Assembly: GCF_002902755.1 (NCBI RefSeq)
Contig: NZ_PPRS01000007.1
Location: 1 to 64,000, forward strand
Origin: Mammaliicoccus lentus
GTDB lineage: Bacteria; Bacillota; Bacilli; Staphylococcales; Staphylococcaceae
Direction: 5' to 3'
Length of the DNA stretch: 64,000 nucleotides
The notes under the pieces are model-generated. The model worked only from the letters and a program-made list of their open reading frames with translations, ran no database searches and had not been told where the DNA came from. The stretch's first letter is position 1. Every line of letters begins with the position of its first letter. Shown here piece by piece: positions 8,586 through 18,620 of the stretch. Made by a program: the position numbers and the translations under genes.

Positions 8586-8735
8586 TTATTTAGTTTCTCT
8601 ATGAAGAGTGTGTTTACCGTCGCGAGCACAATATTTTTTCATTTCGATTCGCTCTGGGTTATTACGTTTATTCTTTTTAGAGATGTAGTTTCTTTCACCA
8701 CAATCAGTACATGCTAAAGTTACGTTTACGCGCAT
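8586..8735 (-). CDS. rpmG: 50S ribosomal protein L33
   Basis: The 49-aa product begins [18 protein letters not shown] and ends HTLHRETK, typical of bacterial L33. Cys9 and Cys12 form the first metal-binding pair. In the second site only Cys36 is present ([10 protein letters not shown]), so this is not a full four-cysteine form. It is too short to stand out among longer frames but has an AGGAGGG site 7-8 nt before the ATG and its own terminator. Staphylococci carry several rpmG paralogs; this one lies near pst and gluP. Confidence 0.96.
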   Translation of the reverse strand: MRVNVTLACTDCGERNYISKKNKRNNPERIEMKKYCARDGKHTLHRETK

Positions 8736-8811
8736 GATGAACCCTCCTGTTCTTATTTCAATTAATATACGACCTTTTTATAATACCATCTATGGTTACA
8801 GAATTCCAGTA

Positions 8812-9459
8812 TTATTTTTCAATAGATTCATAGTGTTCACCTGTTATATAGTAATAACAACTTTCACTTATATTTTTTATATGGTCGCCTATTCTTTCTA
8901 AATACCTTGCAGCTAAATGTGCTTGAGTCGAAATAAATGGATCATCATCTATTAAATAAGTTGTATTACTAATTTCTCTATACAAATCATCAATATCTGT
9001 ATCTCTTTCAATAATCTCTTTGATTAATAATATATCTTTATTTCGAATTGCATTTTCTAAATCTTTTAACATTAACATCGCTAATTTACCCATTGTTTTT
9101 AATCTTGTAAGAATAAAATAATCAGTAATAATAACACGCTTCCTAATTTGAGCAATGTTCGTTGAGTTGTCCGCCATTCTTTCTAGTTCAGAAGCAATTT
9201 TAAGTGCAGAAATCATAACGCGCAAATCTGTAGCCATTGGTTGTTGTTTTGTAATTAATATTACTACTTTTTCATTAATATCATATTCCATTTTATTAAT
9301 TTTACTATCATAAGCAATAAGTGCTCTAGCGTTTTTTTTATCTTCATCGCTTAACACTGACACAGACTGTTCTATCATATTATATACTTCTTTACCTAAT
9401 TCAAATAAATCTTCTATAAGTGCTTTCAGTTCGCCTTCGTACTTTTCTCTTATAACCAT
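8812..9459 (-). CDS. phoU: Phosphate uptake regulator PhoU
   Basis: The 215-aa all-helical protein contains two PhoU repeats. In each, a conserved core is visible (ATDLRVMISALKIASELERMADNSTNIA and AARYLERIGDHIKNISE), with the E/D-xxRxxD metal-binding pattern. PhoU restrains the Pst transporter and its PhoPR signalling when phosphate is ample. I start at ATG 9459, one base after the pstB stop, giving the usual family length. An upstream in-frame ATG would overlap pstB by 80 nt. It is the last gene of the pst operon. Confidence 0.95.
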   Translation of the reverse strand: MVIREKYEGELKALIEDLFELGKEVYNMIEQSVSVLSDEDKKNARALIAYDSKINKMEYDINEKVVILITKQQPMATDLRVMISALKIASELERMADNSTNIAQIRKRVIITDYFILTRLKTMGKLAMLMLKDLENAIRNKDILLIKEIIERDTDIDDLYREISNTTYLIDDDPFISTQAHLAARYLERIGDHIKNISESCYYYITGEHYESIEK

Positions 9460-9460
9460 A

Positions 9461-10303
9461 TTAACCAAATCTCCCTGAAATGTAATCTTCAGTTTGTTTG
9501 TCAGCCGGATTAGAAAAGATTTTGTCAGTGTTATCAAATTCATTTACGTATCCATTTAAGAAGAAAGCTGTTTTATCAGAAATTCTAGCTGCTTGTTGCA
9601 TGTTATGTGTAACAATAATGATAGAGTATTTTGATTTTAAGTCTTGTACTAACTCTTCAACTTTAAGAGTTGATATTGGATCTAAAGCCGATGTAGGTTC
9701 ATCCATTAAAATAACATCAGGTTCTATTGCTAAACAACGTGCAATACAAATTCTTTGCTGTTGTCCCCCAGATAAACTGTAAGCATTTTGATCTAATTTA
9801 TCTTTACACTCGTCCCAAATTGCAGCGCCTTTTAAAGAACGTTCTACAATTTCATCAAGAATTTTTTTATCTGTAATACCATGAATTCTAGGTCCATAAG
9901 TTATGTTATCATATATTGATTTAGGGAATGGATTTGGCTTTTGGAACACCATACCAACATTCGTTCTTAATTCTTCAACACTATATTTCTTATCAAAAAT
10001 ATTTTTATCTCTATAAATAATTTCTCCAGATGTTTTTACACTTGGAATTAATTCAATCATACGATTTAACGTTTTGATATAAGTTGATTTACCACAACCA
10101 GATGGTCCTATAATTGCTGTAACTTCATTTTCAGCAATATCTAAATTTATATTTTTTAAAGCATGGAAATCACCATACCATAAATCTAAATTGTTTGTTT
10201 TGTATACAATATTTTTTTCTTGTTCTATAATCTTTTTATTTTCTAAGTTTTCATTTGATGTAGCATTTTGAGATAACTCTCTTATTTTAACGTCTGTCAT
10301 CAT
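9461..10303 (-). CDS. pstB: Phosphate ABC transporter ATP-binding protein PstB
   Basis: The 280-aa ATPase powers high-affinity phosphate import. Walker [10 protein letters not shown] is at residues 66-74, the signature LSGGQQQR at 177-184, Walker B plus D-loop DEPTSALD at 201-208 and the switch His in [10 protein letters not shown]. About 30 residues precede the ABC domain, as in S. aureus PstB. An AGAGGGG site precedes the ATG. It is cotranscribed with pstSCA and phoU. Confidence 0.97.
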   Translation of the reverse strand: MMTDVKIRELSQNATSNENLENKKIIEQEKNIVYKTNNLDLWYGDFHALKNINLDIAENEVTAIIGPSGCGKSTYIKTLNRMIELIPSVKTSGEIIYRDKNIFDKKYSVEELRTNVGMVFQKPNPFPKSIYDNITYGPRIHGITDKKILDEIVERSLKGAAIWDECKDKLDQNAYSLSGGQQQRICIARCLAIEPDVILMDEPTSALDPISTLKVEELVQDLKSKYSIIIVTHNMQQAARISDKTAFFLNGYVNEFDNTDKIFSNPADKQTEDYISGRFG

Positions 10304-10325
10304 TATGACCCCTCTTCATTTTGAT

Positions 10326-11228
10326 TTAAAGTTTACGTTGATATTTATTTCTAATATATATAGCTATTGAGTTCATTATTATGAGTATGATTAACAATAC
10401 AATAATTGCCGCTGATGAGACCAATTGAAATTCAGCTTGTGGCAGTTTAGCCCAGTTGTATATTTGCATTGGTAAGGCCTGGAATGAATCAAATATACTA
10501 TTTGGTGTTTTCATTAATATGGCTGGTATACCGATTACTACTAATGGAGCAGTTTCTCCTAACGCTCTCGATAAAGCTAATATGGTACCAGTTAATATTC
10601 CTGGTATAGAAGCTGGCAATACAACATTTTTAATTGTTTGCCACTTAGTACTGCCTAAGCCTAAAGAAGCTTCTCTAATAGACGAAGGCACTGATTTTAG
10701 CGCTTCTTGACTAGCTACAATGATAATTGGCAATATCATTAAAGACATCGTTAGTGCTGCTGCTATTACCGATTTCCCTAATGATAAATTCTCAAATCCT
10801 GCGCCTCGAACAAATATTGTTAGCCCTAATAAACCAAAGACTACTGATGGTACACCTGCTAAGTTAGAGATGTTCACTCTAATGAATTTTGTGAACCAAT
10901 TTTCTTTAGCATATTCCACCATGTATATAGCTGTTCCTACTCCAAGAATGATAGATATTGGTGCAATCGTCATCATTAACCAAAGTGTACCAATTAACGC
11001 ACCTTTAATACCTGCACTGCTTGGTGTCGTAGATGAGAAATTAGTAAAGAAATCCACATTAAGATGTGTCATTCCTTTTCTAAATATATCAAATAACAAA
11101 ATAGCTAATACGACTAAACCTATTAGTGTACAAATTAAAAATACACTTTTAATAACTTTATTTTTCATTAGCCTAGTAGGTAATTTTTTGCGAACTATTG
11201 ATTGATCTACTAAATTTGTATTCGACAT
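10326..11228 (-). CDS. pstA: Phosphate ABC transporter permease PstA
   Basis: The 300-aa membrane protein has six predicted helices and the ABC-permease EAA loop (REASLGLGSTKWQTIKNVVLPASIPGI) that docks on PstB. It forms the transmembrane channel with PstC. The start follows GAGAGGAG by 8 nt, two bases after the pstC stop. Sequence and position in pstSCAB-phoU leave little doubt. Confidence 0.97.
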   Translation of the reverse strand: MSNTNLVDQSIVRKKLPTRLMKNKVIKSVFLICTLIGLVVLAILLFDIFRKGMTHLNVDFFTNFSSTTPSSAGIKGALIGTLWLMMTIAPISIILGVGTAIYMVEYAKENWFTKFIRVNISNLAGVPSVVFGLLGLTIFVRGAGFENLSLGKSVIAAALTMSLMILPIIIVASQEALKSVPSSIREASLGLGSTKWQTIKNVVLPASIPGILTGTILALSRALGETAPLVVIGIPAILMKTPNSIFDSFQALPMQIYNWAKLPQAEFQLVSSAAIIVLLIILIIMNSIAIYIRNKYQRKL

Positions 11229-11229
11229 A

Positions 11230-12159
11230 TTAATACTCCTCTCTAAAGCGCTTCGTTACCCACTGAGAAATGATGTTCATAATAAATGTGAATAAGAACA
11301 ATGTGAAACCAACCGCATATATACTGTAATAAATATCAGAACCATATGTTGCGTCACCAGTTGCAACTTGAACAATAAACCCTGTCATGGTTTGTATAGA
11401 ACCTATTAAACTAAATGATGAATCCGGTGTGCTACCAGCTGCTAGTGAAACAATCATTGTTTCCCCAATTGCTCTAGAAATCGCTAATACAATTGAAGCA
11501 ATGATGCCTGATAACGCTGCAGGAAACACTATTTTTGTAGCAAGTTCAAATTTAGTAGCTCCTAAACCTAATGCACCCTCTTTAATAGAATCAGGTACTG
11601 AACTCATAGCATCTTCACTCATACTTGTAATCATTGGTATAATCATGACCCCCACGACTAAACCTGGACTAATTGAGTTAAAGCTGCCTAATTCTGGGAA
11701 AACGCTTCTTAATATTGGTGTAACAAAAGTTAAAGCAAAGAAACCATAAACAATAGTTGGTATACCCGCTAAAATTTCTAAAATCGGCTTAATAATTCTT
11801 CTTGATTTATCCGATGCATACTCACTTAAATACAGTGCTGCTCCTAATCCAACTGGTACAGCAAAGACTGTTGCAACTGCAGTTACTTTTAAAGTACCGA
11901 GAATTAGAGAGAAAATTCCGTATTTAGGATCAGAAGAAAACGGCGCCCATTCTTTTGATAGTAGGAATTCCATTGGATTTACTCTTGTAAAGAAAGTTAC
12001 TGTCTCAGTTAAAAGTGTAAATAATATCCCGATAGTTGTAAGTACTGAAACAGAGGCAATAAGTAGCAATACAATTGGAACTGCTTTATCAGCAAATACT
12101 TTTCCTTTATTATTATTATTTTTCTTTATTAATTCTTGAACAGAAGTTTGTTCTTTCAT
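11230..12159 (-). CDS. pstC: Phosphate ABC transporter permease PstC
   Basis: The 309-aa permease starts MKEQTSVQELIKKN, then carries six membrane helices and the EAA loop KEGALGLGATKFELATKIVFPAALSGI. It pairs with PstA to form the phosphate channel. An AAGGAG site precedes the ATG by 8 nt. A stem-loop between pstS and pstC probably lets the binding protein be made in excess over the membrane parts. Confidence 0.97.
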   Translation of the reverse strand: MKEQTSVQELIKKNNNNKGKVFADKAVPIVLLLIASVSVLTTIGILFTLLTETVTFFTRVNPMEFLLSKEWAPFSSDPKYGIFSLILGTLKVTAVATVFAVPVGLGAALYLSEYASDKSRRIIKPILEILAGIPTIVYGFFALTFVTPILRSVFPELGSFNSISPGLVVGVMIIPMITSMSEDAMSSVPDSIKEGALGLGATKFELATKIVFPAALSGIIASIVLAISRAIGETMIVSLAAGSTPDSSFSLIGSIQTMTGFIVQVATGDATYGSDIYYSIYAVGFTLFLFTFIMNIISQWVTKRFREEY

Positions 12160-12180
12160 ACAATTGACTCCTTCATTTTG

Positions 12181-12206
12181 AAAAAGGGCGACATTAAGAC
12201 GCCCTT
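12181..12206 (-). terminator. Attenuating stem-loop between pstS and pstC
   Basis: On the minus strand AAGGGCG pairs with CGCCCTT around a 9-nt loop, followed by T5. It is only 19 nt after the pstS stop, inside the operon, so partial termination (or protection of the pstS 3' end) rather than a complete stop is likely. Confidence 0.8.
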
Positions 12207-12225
12207 AGCTTTGATTGATTTTTAT

Positions 12226-13179
12226 TTATTTTTTAAACTTTTCTAATGTTTCTTTATCTTTGTCATATTCTTCATCTTTAAGTGGAACATATCCTGCATC
12301 TTTAGATGCTTTCTTAGAATGTTCAATTACATATTCCATAAATCCGTGGAATGCATCATTTTCTTCTAGTGATTTATTTTTAGCGTATACAAACAATGGT
12401 CTACTTAAAGGATAAGAATTATCATTTATTGTTTTTTCTTCTGGTACTATTGCTTTATCTTTATCGTCTTTAATTTTCACTGCTTTTAATGAATCTTTAT
12501 TTTCTTGATAGAAGTTATATCCAAAGAACCCAATTGAATCTTTGTTATCTTGCACTGATTTAACAATAACGTTTGTATCAGCATTTTTTTCTGATTTTAA
12601 ATCTTTCTCATCTAATACTTCTTCACTAAAGAAATCGTAAGTACCGTGAGATTGGTCTGGTGAAAAAGCTTTTATTTTTTTATCTGGGAATTTAGAATTT
12701 ACATCTTTCCAAGTTTTAGCTTCACCATTATAAATTTTTGCTAGTTCATCTTTACTCAATTCGTCTACAAAATCATTTTCTTTATTAACTGCTACTGTTA
12801 AACCATCTTGAGCTACTTTAAATTCTGTATATTCTATGTTTTCTTTTTTAAGTTTCTCTTTTTCTTCATCTTTAATTTCTCGAGATGCATTCGAAAAGTC
12901 TGTTTCACCAGCGATAAATTTTTCAAATCCTCCACCAGTTCCCGAAACCCCGATTGATACTGACACATCAGGCTGATCCTTTGAGAATTCTTCATTTATT
13001 TTTTCCATTACAGGTGCTACTGTTGAAGAACCATCACCTTTAACTTCACCACTTAATTTATCGTCTCCAGAAGATTTGCTTTCTCCTGAACTAGATTTTT
13101 CTGCTGCGCCTCCACAAGCACCTAATAATAGTGCAGAACTTAATGCAGTTGTAGTTCCAATCAATTGCCATTTTTTCAT
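12226..13179 (-). CDS. pstS: Phosphate-binding lipoprotein PstS
   Basis: The 317-aa product has a lipoprotein signal with lipobox LGAC; Cys22 would be lipidated, anchoring it outside the membrane. The mature part has the PBP-like fold with the phosphate-binding [10 protein letters not shown] and [10 protein letters not shown] segments typical of PstS. It delivers phosphate to PstCA. The gene is preceded by AGGAGG and by a Pho box at 13241-13279, so induction by phosphate limitation through PhoPR is expected. Confidence 0.96.
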   Translation of the reverse strand: MKKWQLIGTTTALSSALLLGACGGAAEKSSSGESKSSGDDKLSGEVKGDGSSTVAPVMEKINEEFSKDQPDVSVSIGVSGTGGGFEKFIAGETDFSNASREIKDEEKEKLKKENIEYTEFKVAQDGLTVAVNKENDFVDELSKDELAKIYNGEAKTWKDVNSKFPDKKIKAFSPDQSHGTYDFFSEEVLDEKDLKSEKNADTNVIVKSVQDNKDSIGFFGYNFYQENKDSLKAVKIKDDKDKAIVPEEKTINDNSYPLSRPLFVYAKNKSLEENDAFHGFMEYVIEHSKKASKDAGYVPLKDEEYDKDKETLEKFKK

Positions 13180-13240
13180 GTCAAATCCTCCTATTAATTA
13201 CACCCTTAATCTTTATTACATCTTCACTTTACAATTACTT

Positions 13241-13279
13241 TATTAATTACAAATAAACCTAATGTAAAGTTTGTGTTAA
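13241..13279 (-). promoter_or_regulatory. Pho box (PhoP-binding direct repeats) upstream of pstS
   Basis: On the minus strand four hexamers TTAACA, TTTACA, TTTATT and TTAATA follow each other with exactly 5-nt spacers (11-nt period), 62 nt upstream of the pstS start. This matches the TT(A/T)ACA direct repeats bound by PhoP dimers in Bacillus. It would activate pstSCAB-phoU during phosphate starvation. Confidence 0.88.
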
Positions 13280-13605
13280 GACGTTATGAAAGCGTTTATA
13301 TCGTCATTAGTTGTGACAAATATAAGGCGAAAAGGCATAAAACAGCTAAATATAGCTGATAAAATAAAAGAGGAGCTTGGAATATAAATCCTCACTCAAA
13401 ATAAATAAGTCCTCACTTTACTGATTTATTCAATTAGAAATGAGATATTATTTTTATATAAACTTCAATTTTGTTCGTGCATGCTTGCCTAGAGTATCTA
13501 CTCTCTTCTTATTTCTTCATAAACAATAAGTGCGAGTAATAGATTGGTTAATTATGTTGCACGTGGACCTCGTCTTGCAACATTCGCTACTTTATTTACA
13601 CAAAT
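13280..13605. other. Intergenic region without a supported gene
   Basis: About 325 nt between the pstS regulatory region and the terminator downstream of pbp3. I find no frame with a ribosome binding site. Two copies of TCCTCACT (near 13389 and 13410) and a short inverted repeat GTTGCA/TGCAAC (13556-13581) are visible. A small RNA or a decayed intergenic repeat is possible but not shown. Confidence 0.6.
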
Positions 13606-13640
13606 AAGAGGCTGAGACAATTTATTTGTCTCAGCCTCTT
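13606..13640. terminator. Bidirectional terminator downstream of pbp3
   Basis: A 15-bp stem, AAGAGGCTGAGACAA pairing with TTGTCTCAGCCTCTT around a 5-nt loop. It lies seven bases after the pbp3 stop codon. It belongs to the related group of GGCTGNGACA-type palindromes that also occurs at 54184-54220. Confidence 0.88.
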
Positions 13641-13646
13641 TATGAA

Positions 13647-15689
13647 TTACTTCTTATCTTTAAAGTAATAATTTATGATATCTCTACCTAAGTCCCCACC
13701 TGGTAACCATGGTTCTGGTACTGGTTGGTTTGTATATGTGATTGAGAATGATAACTCAGGGTCTTTAGCTGGTGCATATCCTACATATGTTGAGTTAACC
13801 TGTGGTTTACCATCTTTAAATACTTCTGCTGTTCCAGTCTTACCTGCTGATCTAACTACAGTATCATGGAAACTAGAATACCCTGTTCCTTCTTCTTTAT
13901 TAAATGCCATATCGAAACCTTTTTGGACTTGTTTTATTTCTTTATCATTATTGTTTACTTTGTTCATCACTTCACCTTTAAATGATTTCTTAATAGGTCC
14001 AAGTGAATCTTCATTAGTAGAATTTCTAATTTCTTTTGCTAAGTGTGGTTTTAAGCGGTAACCATCGTTAGCTATTGTAGAAACATATTGTGATAATTGT
14101 ATTGGTGTATAAGTATCAAATTGTCCAATTGCTAAATCAATATAATTACCTGGATTATCTTTAATAGGTTCGATTTGACCTGCTGTTTCATTTGGTAAAT
14201 CTATACCTGTTTTAACACCTAACCCTACTTGGTTTAACCCTTTTCTTAATTTAATACCGGCTTCTTCCACATCAGATGGTAATGACATACCACTATTATA
14301 TGGTGTTTCCGCTAATAATAATGCTGTTTTATACATAAACACGTTAGATGAATGCATAAGTGCTTCAGCATCTGTTATTCTCTTCGTACCATCTTGGTTA
14401 AAGTAAGAACGTTTTGTTAAACCACCACTAAATTTTAATGGTTCATCGACCATTGAATCTCCAATTTTTAATGCATCGTTTTGATAACCCGCTAATAAAG
14501 TAGCGCCTTTTACAGATGAACCAACTGTATATTGACTTGTAATATTTCCGATATGATTGTCAGTAATTTTGCCATTTTCATCAATATCTCGACCTGCCAT
14601 TGCAAGTACATCACCATTTCTTGGGTCTTGTACAACAACCATCACTCGATCCATATCTTTGGCACCTTTATTTCGTAATGATTCTATATGTTTATCAACA
14701 TATTCTTCAACTTTTTTCTGTAAATCTATATCGATTGTTAAGACAAGATCATTACCTCTAGACCCTTCAGATATAACTTCAGAACTTGTTATTTTTCCGG
14801 ATTTATCAGTAACGTATTTCATTTTTTTCTTAGAACCTTTTAGAATATCTTCATATTGGTATTCTAAATATGATTTACCTACTCTATCGTTTCTTGAATA
14901 TCCTTTTGATAAATAGTCGTTTACTAATTCTTTCGGTAAACCTTCCTCTTTGCTAGAAACATCACCAAATAATGTTCTTAGTGTTTCTTCATATGGATAT
15001 CTTCTTTCCCAGTCCATTGTCGTATTAACACCTGGTAATTCAGATAAATGTTGAGATACTGCTGCATATTCTTCATTGCCTACATCTTCATTTTTTATGA
15101 CTACCGGGCTTAACTGAGAACCTGAATTCATTTCTCTAAAAATAGCTAAAACTTGTAAATCGTCTTTAGATAATTCATCTGTATATTTCTTCGTCACTTT
15201 ATTGTATAAAGCTTCATCATAATCATCTTGACTTATGTTACCGTCAGAGAAAAGTGCTTGTTCATCTTTCATAAGTTTTTGCACTTTATCTTGATTTTTG
15301 ATAATCCAGTAATCTTGTTTATCTCGATCTGTGATACGAGAAGTATCCATTTTTATTAAATGAGATAATTTTTCTGCAATATCTAAAATATCATCCTGAC
15401 TCGTTCTTCTATCTCTTGTATATGTAATTGCTTTCTTAGATTCATTATCGACTAGTACTTTTCCATTTCTATCGTAAATTCGACCTCTAGGGACCGACTC
15501 GTTCACAGTTATTGATTCTGTACTATCAATTGTTCTCTTATACTCAGCACCTTTTACAATTTGTAAATACCCTAATCGCATAATTAAGACTGAGAATAAA
15601 ATGACAACTATCCCTAAGATGATACTTACGCGTTTATTCATTAAAAGTCGAAATTCTTCTTCTTTAGATTTCTTTTTTAATCGTTTCAA
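13647..15689 (-). CDS. pbp3: Penicillin-binding protein 3, class B transpeptidase
   Basis: The 680-aa protein has an N-terminal membrane anchor (about residues 20-42), a PBP dimer domain with the RGRIYDRNG motif (69-76), and a transpeptidase domain. Catalytic motifs are SSVK (Ser391-Lys394), SSN (447-449) and KTG (617-619). It cross-links peptidoglycan outside the membrane and is a beta-lactam target. It is the counterpart of S. aureus PBP3, which also lies next to sodA. The start is a TTG at 15689 with AAGGTAGG upstream. It is monocistronic, with its own terminator. Confidence 0.93.
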   Translation of the reverse strand: MKRLKKKSKEEEFRLLMNKRVSIILGIVVILFSVLIMRLGYLQIVKGAEYKRTIDSTESITVNESVPRGRIYDRNGKVLVDNESKKAITYTRDRRTSQDDILDIAEKLSHLIKMDTSRITDRDKQDYWIIKNQDKVQKLMKDEQALFSDGNISQDDYDEALYNKVTKKYTDELSKDDLQVLAIFREMNSGSQLSPVVIKNEDVGNEEYAAVSQHLSELPGVNTTMDWERRYPYEETLRTLFGDVSSKEEGLPKELVNDYLSKGYSRNDRVGKSYLEYQYEDILKGSKKKMKYVTDKSGKITSSEVISEGSRGNDLVLTIDIDLQKKVEEYVDKHIESLRNKGAKDMDRVMVVVQDPRNGDVLAMAGRDIDENGKITDNHIGNITSQYTVGSSVKGATLLAGYQNDALKIGDSMVDEPLKFSGGLTKRSYFNQDGTKRITDAEALMHSSNVFMYKTALLLAETPYNSGMSLPSDVEEAGIKLRKGLNQVGLGVKTGIDLPNETAGQIEPIKDNPGNYIDLAIGQFDTYTPIQLSQYVSTIANDGYRLKPHLAKEIRNSTNEDSLGPIKKSFKGEVMNKVNNNDKEIKQVQKGFDMAFNKEEGTGYSSFHDTVVRSAGKTGTAEVFKDGKPQVNSTYVGYAPAKDPELSFSITYTNQPVPEPWLPGGDLGRDIINYYFKDKK

Positions 15690-15794
15690 GAACTAAACCT
15701 ACCTTTTCAACTCTAATATAATACTTTCATAATATATGATTATAGCTAACAATGCCATTGATATAGTTGAAATTTTATAAAAAAAGAGAGCGAG

Positions 15795-15943
15795 AGGAAA
15801 ATCTCTTTTTTCTAAAAAGATTTCGTTATCTCACCCCAGCTTGGATGATTAGGAATGAAAAAAGCTTGATATAAGAGAATTTCAATCCAATCAACTACTG
15901 CCAATAAAAAACAAGTCCGGGACAATTAATTATGCCCCGGACT
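15795..15943. repeat. Dispersed intergenic repeat, copy A (with sodA terminator)
   Basis: This stretch shares, in the same order, several blocks with 41065-41199: a TTTTTCTAAAAA block, GATGA-TAGGA-TGAAAAA followed by AGCTTGATATA, TCA-CTA-TGCC-AT-AAAAA, and a GTCCG palindrome. Both copies lie downstream of minus-strand genes (sodA and rpsU), with the palindrome nearest the gene. No protein is encoded. The palindrome (AGTCCGGG/CCCGGACT, 15914-15943) followed by a T-rich run on the minus strand should terminate sodA transcripts. Confidence 0.65.
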
Positions 15944-15954
15944 CTATTAATAAA

Positions 15955-16557
15955 TTATTTTGCTGCTTGGTATAATTCGTTTACTTTATCCCAATTTACA
16001 ACATTCCAGAATGCACTGATATAATCTGGACGTTTATTTTGGTATTTCAAGTAGTAAGCGTGTTCCCAAACATCTAATCCTAATACAGGAATTTTACCTT
16101 CAGATAATGGGTTATCTTGGTTTGGAGTTGAAACGATTGATAATTCACCGTTATCTACAACTAACCATGCCCAACCTGAACCGAAGCGTCCAGCTGCTGC
16201 TGCTGCAAACTCTTCTTTAAATTTGTCTAATGAACCGAAAGTAGAACTGATTGCATCTACTACTTCGCCTGATGGTTCAGAAGCATTTGGAGTTAACATC
16301 TCCCAGAATAATGAGTGATTGTAATGTCCGCCACCATTGTTTTGAACTGCAGTACGGATATCATCTGGTACAGAATTTAAGTTTTTAATAATATCTTCAA
16401 TAGATTTACTTTCTAAGTCAGTACCTTTAACTGCATCATTTAGTTTTGTTACATAAGTGTTATGGTGTTTCGTATGATGAATCTCCATTGTCTCTTTATC
16501 GATGTGTGGTTCTAATGCATCATACGCATATGGTAATTTTGGTAATTCAAAAGCCAT
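15955..16557 (-). CDS. sodA: Superoxide dismutase, Mn/Fe family
   Basis: The 200-aa enzyme converts superoxide to hydrogen peroxide and oxygen in the cytoplasm. Metal ligands are His27 (MEIHHTKHH), His81 ([11 protein letters not shown]) and the Asp/His pair in [13 protein letters not shown]. The GGG at 75-77 and the overall sequence resemble staphylococcal SodA. AGGAGG precedes the ATG. It is a single gene ending at the GTCCGGG palindrome. Confidence 0.97.
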   Translation of the reverse strand: MAFELPKLPYAYDALEPHIDKETMEIHHTKHHNTYVTKLNDAVKGTDLESKSIEDIIKNLNSVPDDIRTAVQNNGGGHYNHSLFWEMLTPNASEPSGEVVDAISSTFGSLDKFKEEFAAAAAGRFGSGWAWLVVDNGELSIVSTPNQDNPLSEGKIPVLGLDVWEHAYYLKYQNKRPDYISAFWNVVNWDKVNELYQAAK

Positions 16558-16720
16558 AAATAATCATCCTCCTCATTTGTTTTACATACTTATCTTATCA
16601 AGTTTATTCTATTTAAACAAATCTTTTGTTTATTAATATTCAAAATATTTAGTTTAGTATTTAATCATGTTGCACTTAAATCGATTTATCATTATTATTA
16701 ATTAAGAATGAGGTGAACGC

Positions 16721-17482
16721 ATGCAATATGTTAATGAATTAAAGAGATTGATTAAGCATCCAAAAAAATATCCCATGTATAGAATTACTAAATTGAGATA
16801 TGTTTTTCTACATATATTACTACTGAGTATAATTCTAATTATACCGAATACTATTCAGTATTTTCAAATCACTCAAAATATATCTACATTAGCTCACGAA
16901 GAAGTTGATGAAATTCCTAAGTTTAAAATACATAATAATGAAATGAAACTGTCTGAAGAAAAAATCATTAAACTAAATGATAAACATTCTATTGTATTTA
17001 CTAAATCACAACAATTTAAAATGAAACCCGAACATCTAGTCGTCTTTAAACCACAGGACATAGAAATTTCAAATTATAATGATCATACTAAAATAAGTTA
17101 TGGTTCTTTATCAAGTGTAATTCATGATGAAAAGGATTTATCTAGTTTTATCGATACTATTAATGCTTCCAAATATTTTTATTTCTCTATCATTATCTTA
17201 CTATTATTGTTTATACAATTTATGAGTATTTCATTTAAAATTGCTATAGTTGCTTTTATAGGTCACTTAATTAGTATCCTGTTAAATAAAAAATCTAGAT
17301 ATATGACTTGGTTTAAAATGATAACATTTATTATATCTATCCCTACTTTAGTCTTATTATTAGGTATTCTTATTGGGAACGCTTTATTAATGTTTGTATC
17401 ATGGTGTATAATAATTGTGGGCATTATTGTTACGGCGTATTATTTACCAAACGGAAAGAAACGTGCTAGTCTTAAACAATAA
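16721..17482 (+). CDS. DUF1189 family membrane protein
   Basis: The 253-aa protein has one membrane helix at about 29-48, an extracytoplasmic region of about 100 residues, then four helices (about 147-240) and a basic tail. This fits the DUF1189 family, which often sits near cell-envelope or maltose genes; function is unknown. GAGGTG lies 6 nt before the ATG. It runs in the same direction as ispG 24 nt downstream and may be cotranscribed. Confidence 0.75.
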   Translation: MQYVNELKRLIKHPKKYPMYRITKLRYVFLHILLLSIILIIPNTIQYFQITQNISTLAHEEVDEIPKFKIHNNEMKLSEEKIIKLNDKHSIVFTKSQQFKMKPEHLVVFKPQDIEISNYNDHTKISYGSLSSVIHDEKDLSSFIDTINASKYFYFSIIILLLLFIQFMSISFKIAIVAFIGHLISILLNKKSRYMTWFKMITFIISIPTLVLLLGILIGNALLMFVSWCIIIVGIIVTAYYLPNGKKRASLKQ

Positions 17483-17506
17483 TAAATTAAATAAAGGGGT
17501 CTTATC

Positions 17507-18589
17507 ATGTCACAAATCACTCATCGTACTAAAACGAAGCCAGTTAAAGTGGGCAATTTAACAATAGGCGGTTCTGATGAAGTCGTTATTCAAAGTATGA
17601 CGACTACTAAAACACATGATGTTGAAGCAACAGTAGCAGAAATCAAACGTTTAGAAGAAGCAGGTTGTCAAATAGTCCGTGTAGCTTGTCCTAACGAAGA
17701 AGATGCTTATGCTATTAAAGACATAAAGTCACAAATTAACATTCCACTTGTCGTAGATATACATTTCAATTATAAATTAGCATTAATTGCAATTGAAAAC
17801 GGTGCTGATAAGATTCGTATCAATCCTGGTAATATAGGTAGAAGAGAAAAGGTAGAAGCCGTTGTAAAAGCATGTAAAGAAAAAAATATTCCAATAAGAA
17901 TTGGCGTTAATGCAGGCTCTTTAGAAAAACATATTATAAAAAAATATGGTTACCCTACTGCAGATGGTATGGTAGAAAGCGCATTACACCATATTAAAAT
18001 ACTAGAAGATTTAGATTTTCATGATATTATCGTATCTATGAAAGCTAGTGATGTTAACTTAGCTATAGAAGCTTATACTAAAGCAGCACAAGCTTTTGAT
18101 TACCCATTACATTTAGGTATTACAGAAAGTGGTACGTTATTTAATGGTACTGTTAAATCATCAGCAGGTTTAGGGGCTATTTTAAGTCTAGGCATTGGAA
18201 ATACTTGTCGAATTTCATTATCTGCCGATCCAGTTGAAGAAGTTAAAGTAGCTAAATCTTTACTTAAAGCTTTCGGCTTAGCTAGTAATGCGGCTACTTT
18301 AATTGCATGCCCTACTTGTGGACGTATTGAAATTGATTTAATATCCATTGCCAACGAAGTTGAAGAATACATTTCTAACCTTCAAGTACCTTTAAAAGTA
18401 GCGGTATTGGGTTGTGCAGTAAATGGTCCTGGCGAAGCTCGTGAAGCTGATATAGGTATAGCTGGAGCACGTGGAGAAGGACTTTTATTCATGAAAGGTA
18501 AAACAGTTCGAAAAGTGCCAGAAGAAACAATGGTGGAAGAATTAAAAAAAGAAATCGATAAACTGGCAATAGAAATGGAAAAAGCATAA
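17507..18589 (+). CDS. ispG: 4-hydroxy-3-methylbut-2-en-1-yl diphosphate synthase
   Basis: The 360-aa iron-sulfur enzyme of the MEP isoprenoid pathway makes HMBPP. The 4Fe-4S ligands are Cys268 and Cys271 (ACPTCGR), Cys303 ([11 protein letters not shown]) and Glu310; the N-terminal TIM barrel starts with [17 protein letters not shown] precedes the ATG. The partner enzyme ispH is also in this window (24352). Many staphylococci including S. aureus rely on mevalonate instead, so a complete ispG/ispH pair suggests the MEP route here, another trait of the sciuri-type lineage. Confidence 0.95.
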   Translation: MSQITHRTKTKPVKVGNLTIGGSDEVVIQSMTTTKTHDVEATVAEIKRLEEAGCQIVRVACPNEEDAYAIKDIKSQINIPLVVDIHFNYKLALIAIENGADKIRINPGNIGRREKVEAVVKACKEKNIPIRIGVNAGSLEKHIIKKYGYPTADGMVESALHHIKILEDLDFHDIIVSMKASDVNLAIEAYTKAAQAFDYPLHLGITESGTLFNGTVKSSAGLGAILSLGIGNTCRISLSADPVEEVKVAKSLLKAFGLASNAATLIACPTCGRIEIDLISIANEVEEYISNLQVPLKVAVLGCAVNGPGEAREADIGIAGARGEGLLFMKGKTVRKVPEETMVEELKKEIDKLAIEMEKA

Positions 18590-18620
18590 AGTTCAACAAA
18601 ACAGGAAAAACAAATTAAGG

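Noticed and set aside
13389-13417. Start of a CRISPR-like array (two TCCTCACT copies)
   Set aside because: Repeats are 8 nt only, two copies, no spacers of constant length and no cas genes.
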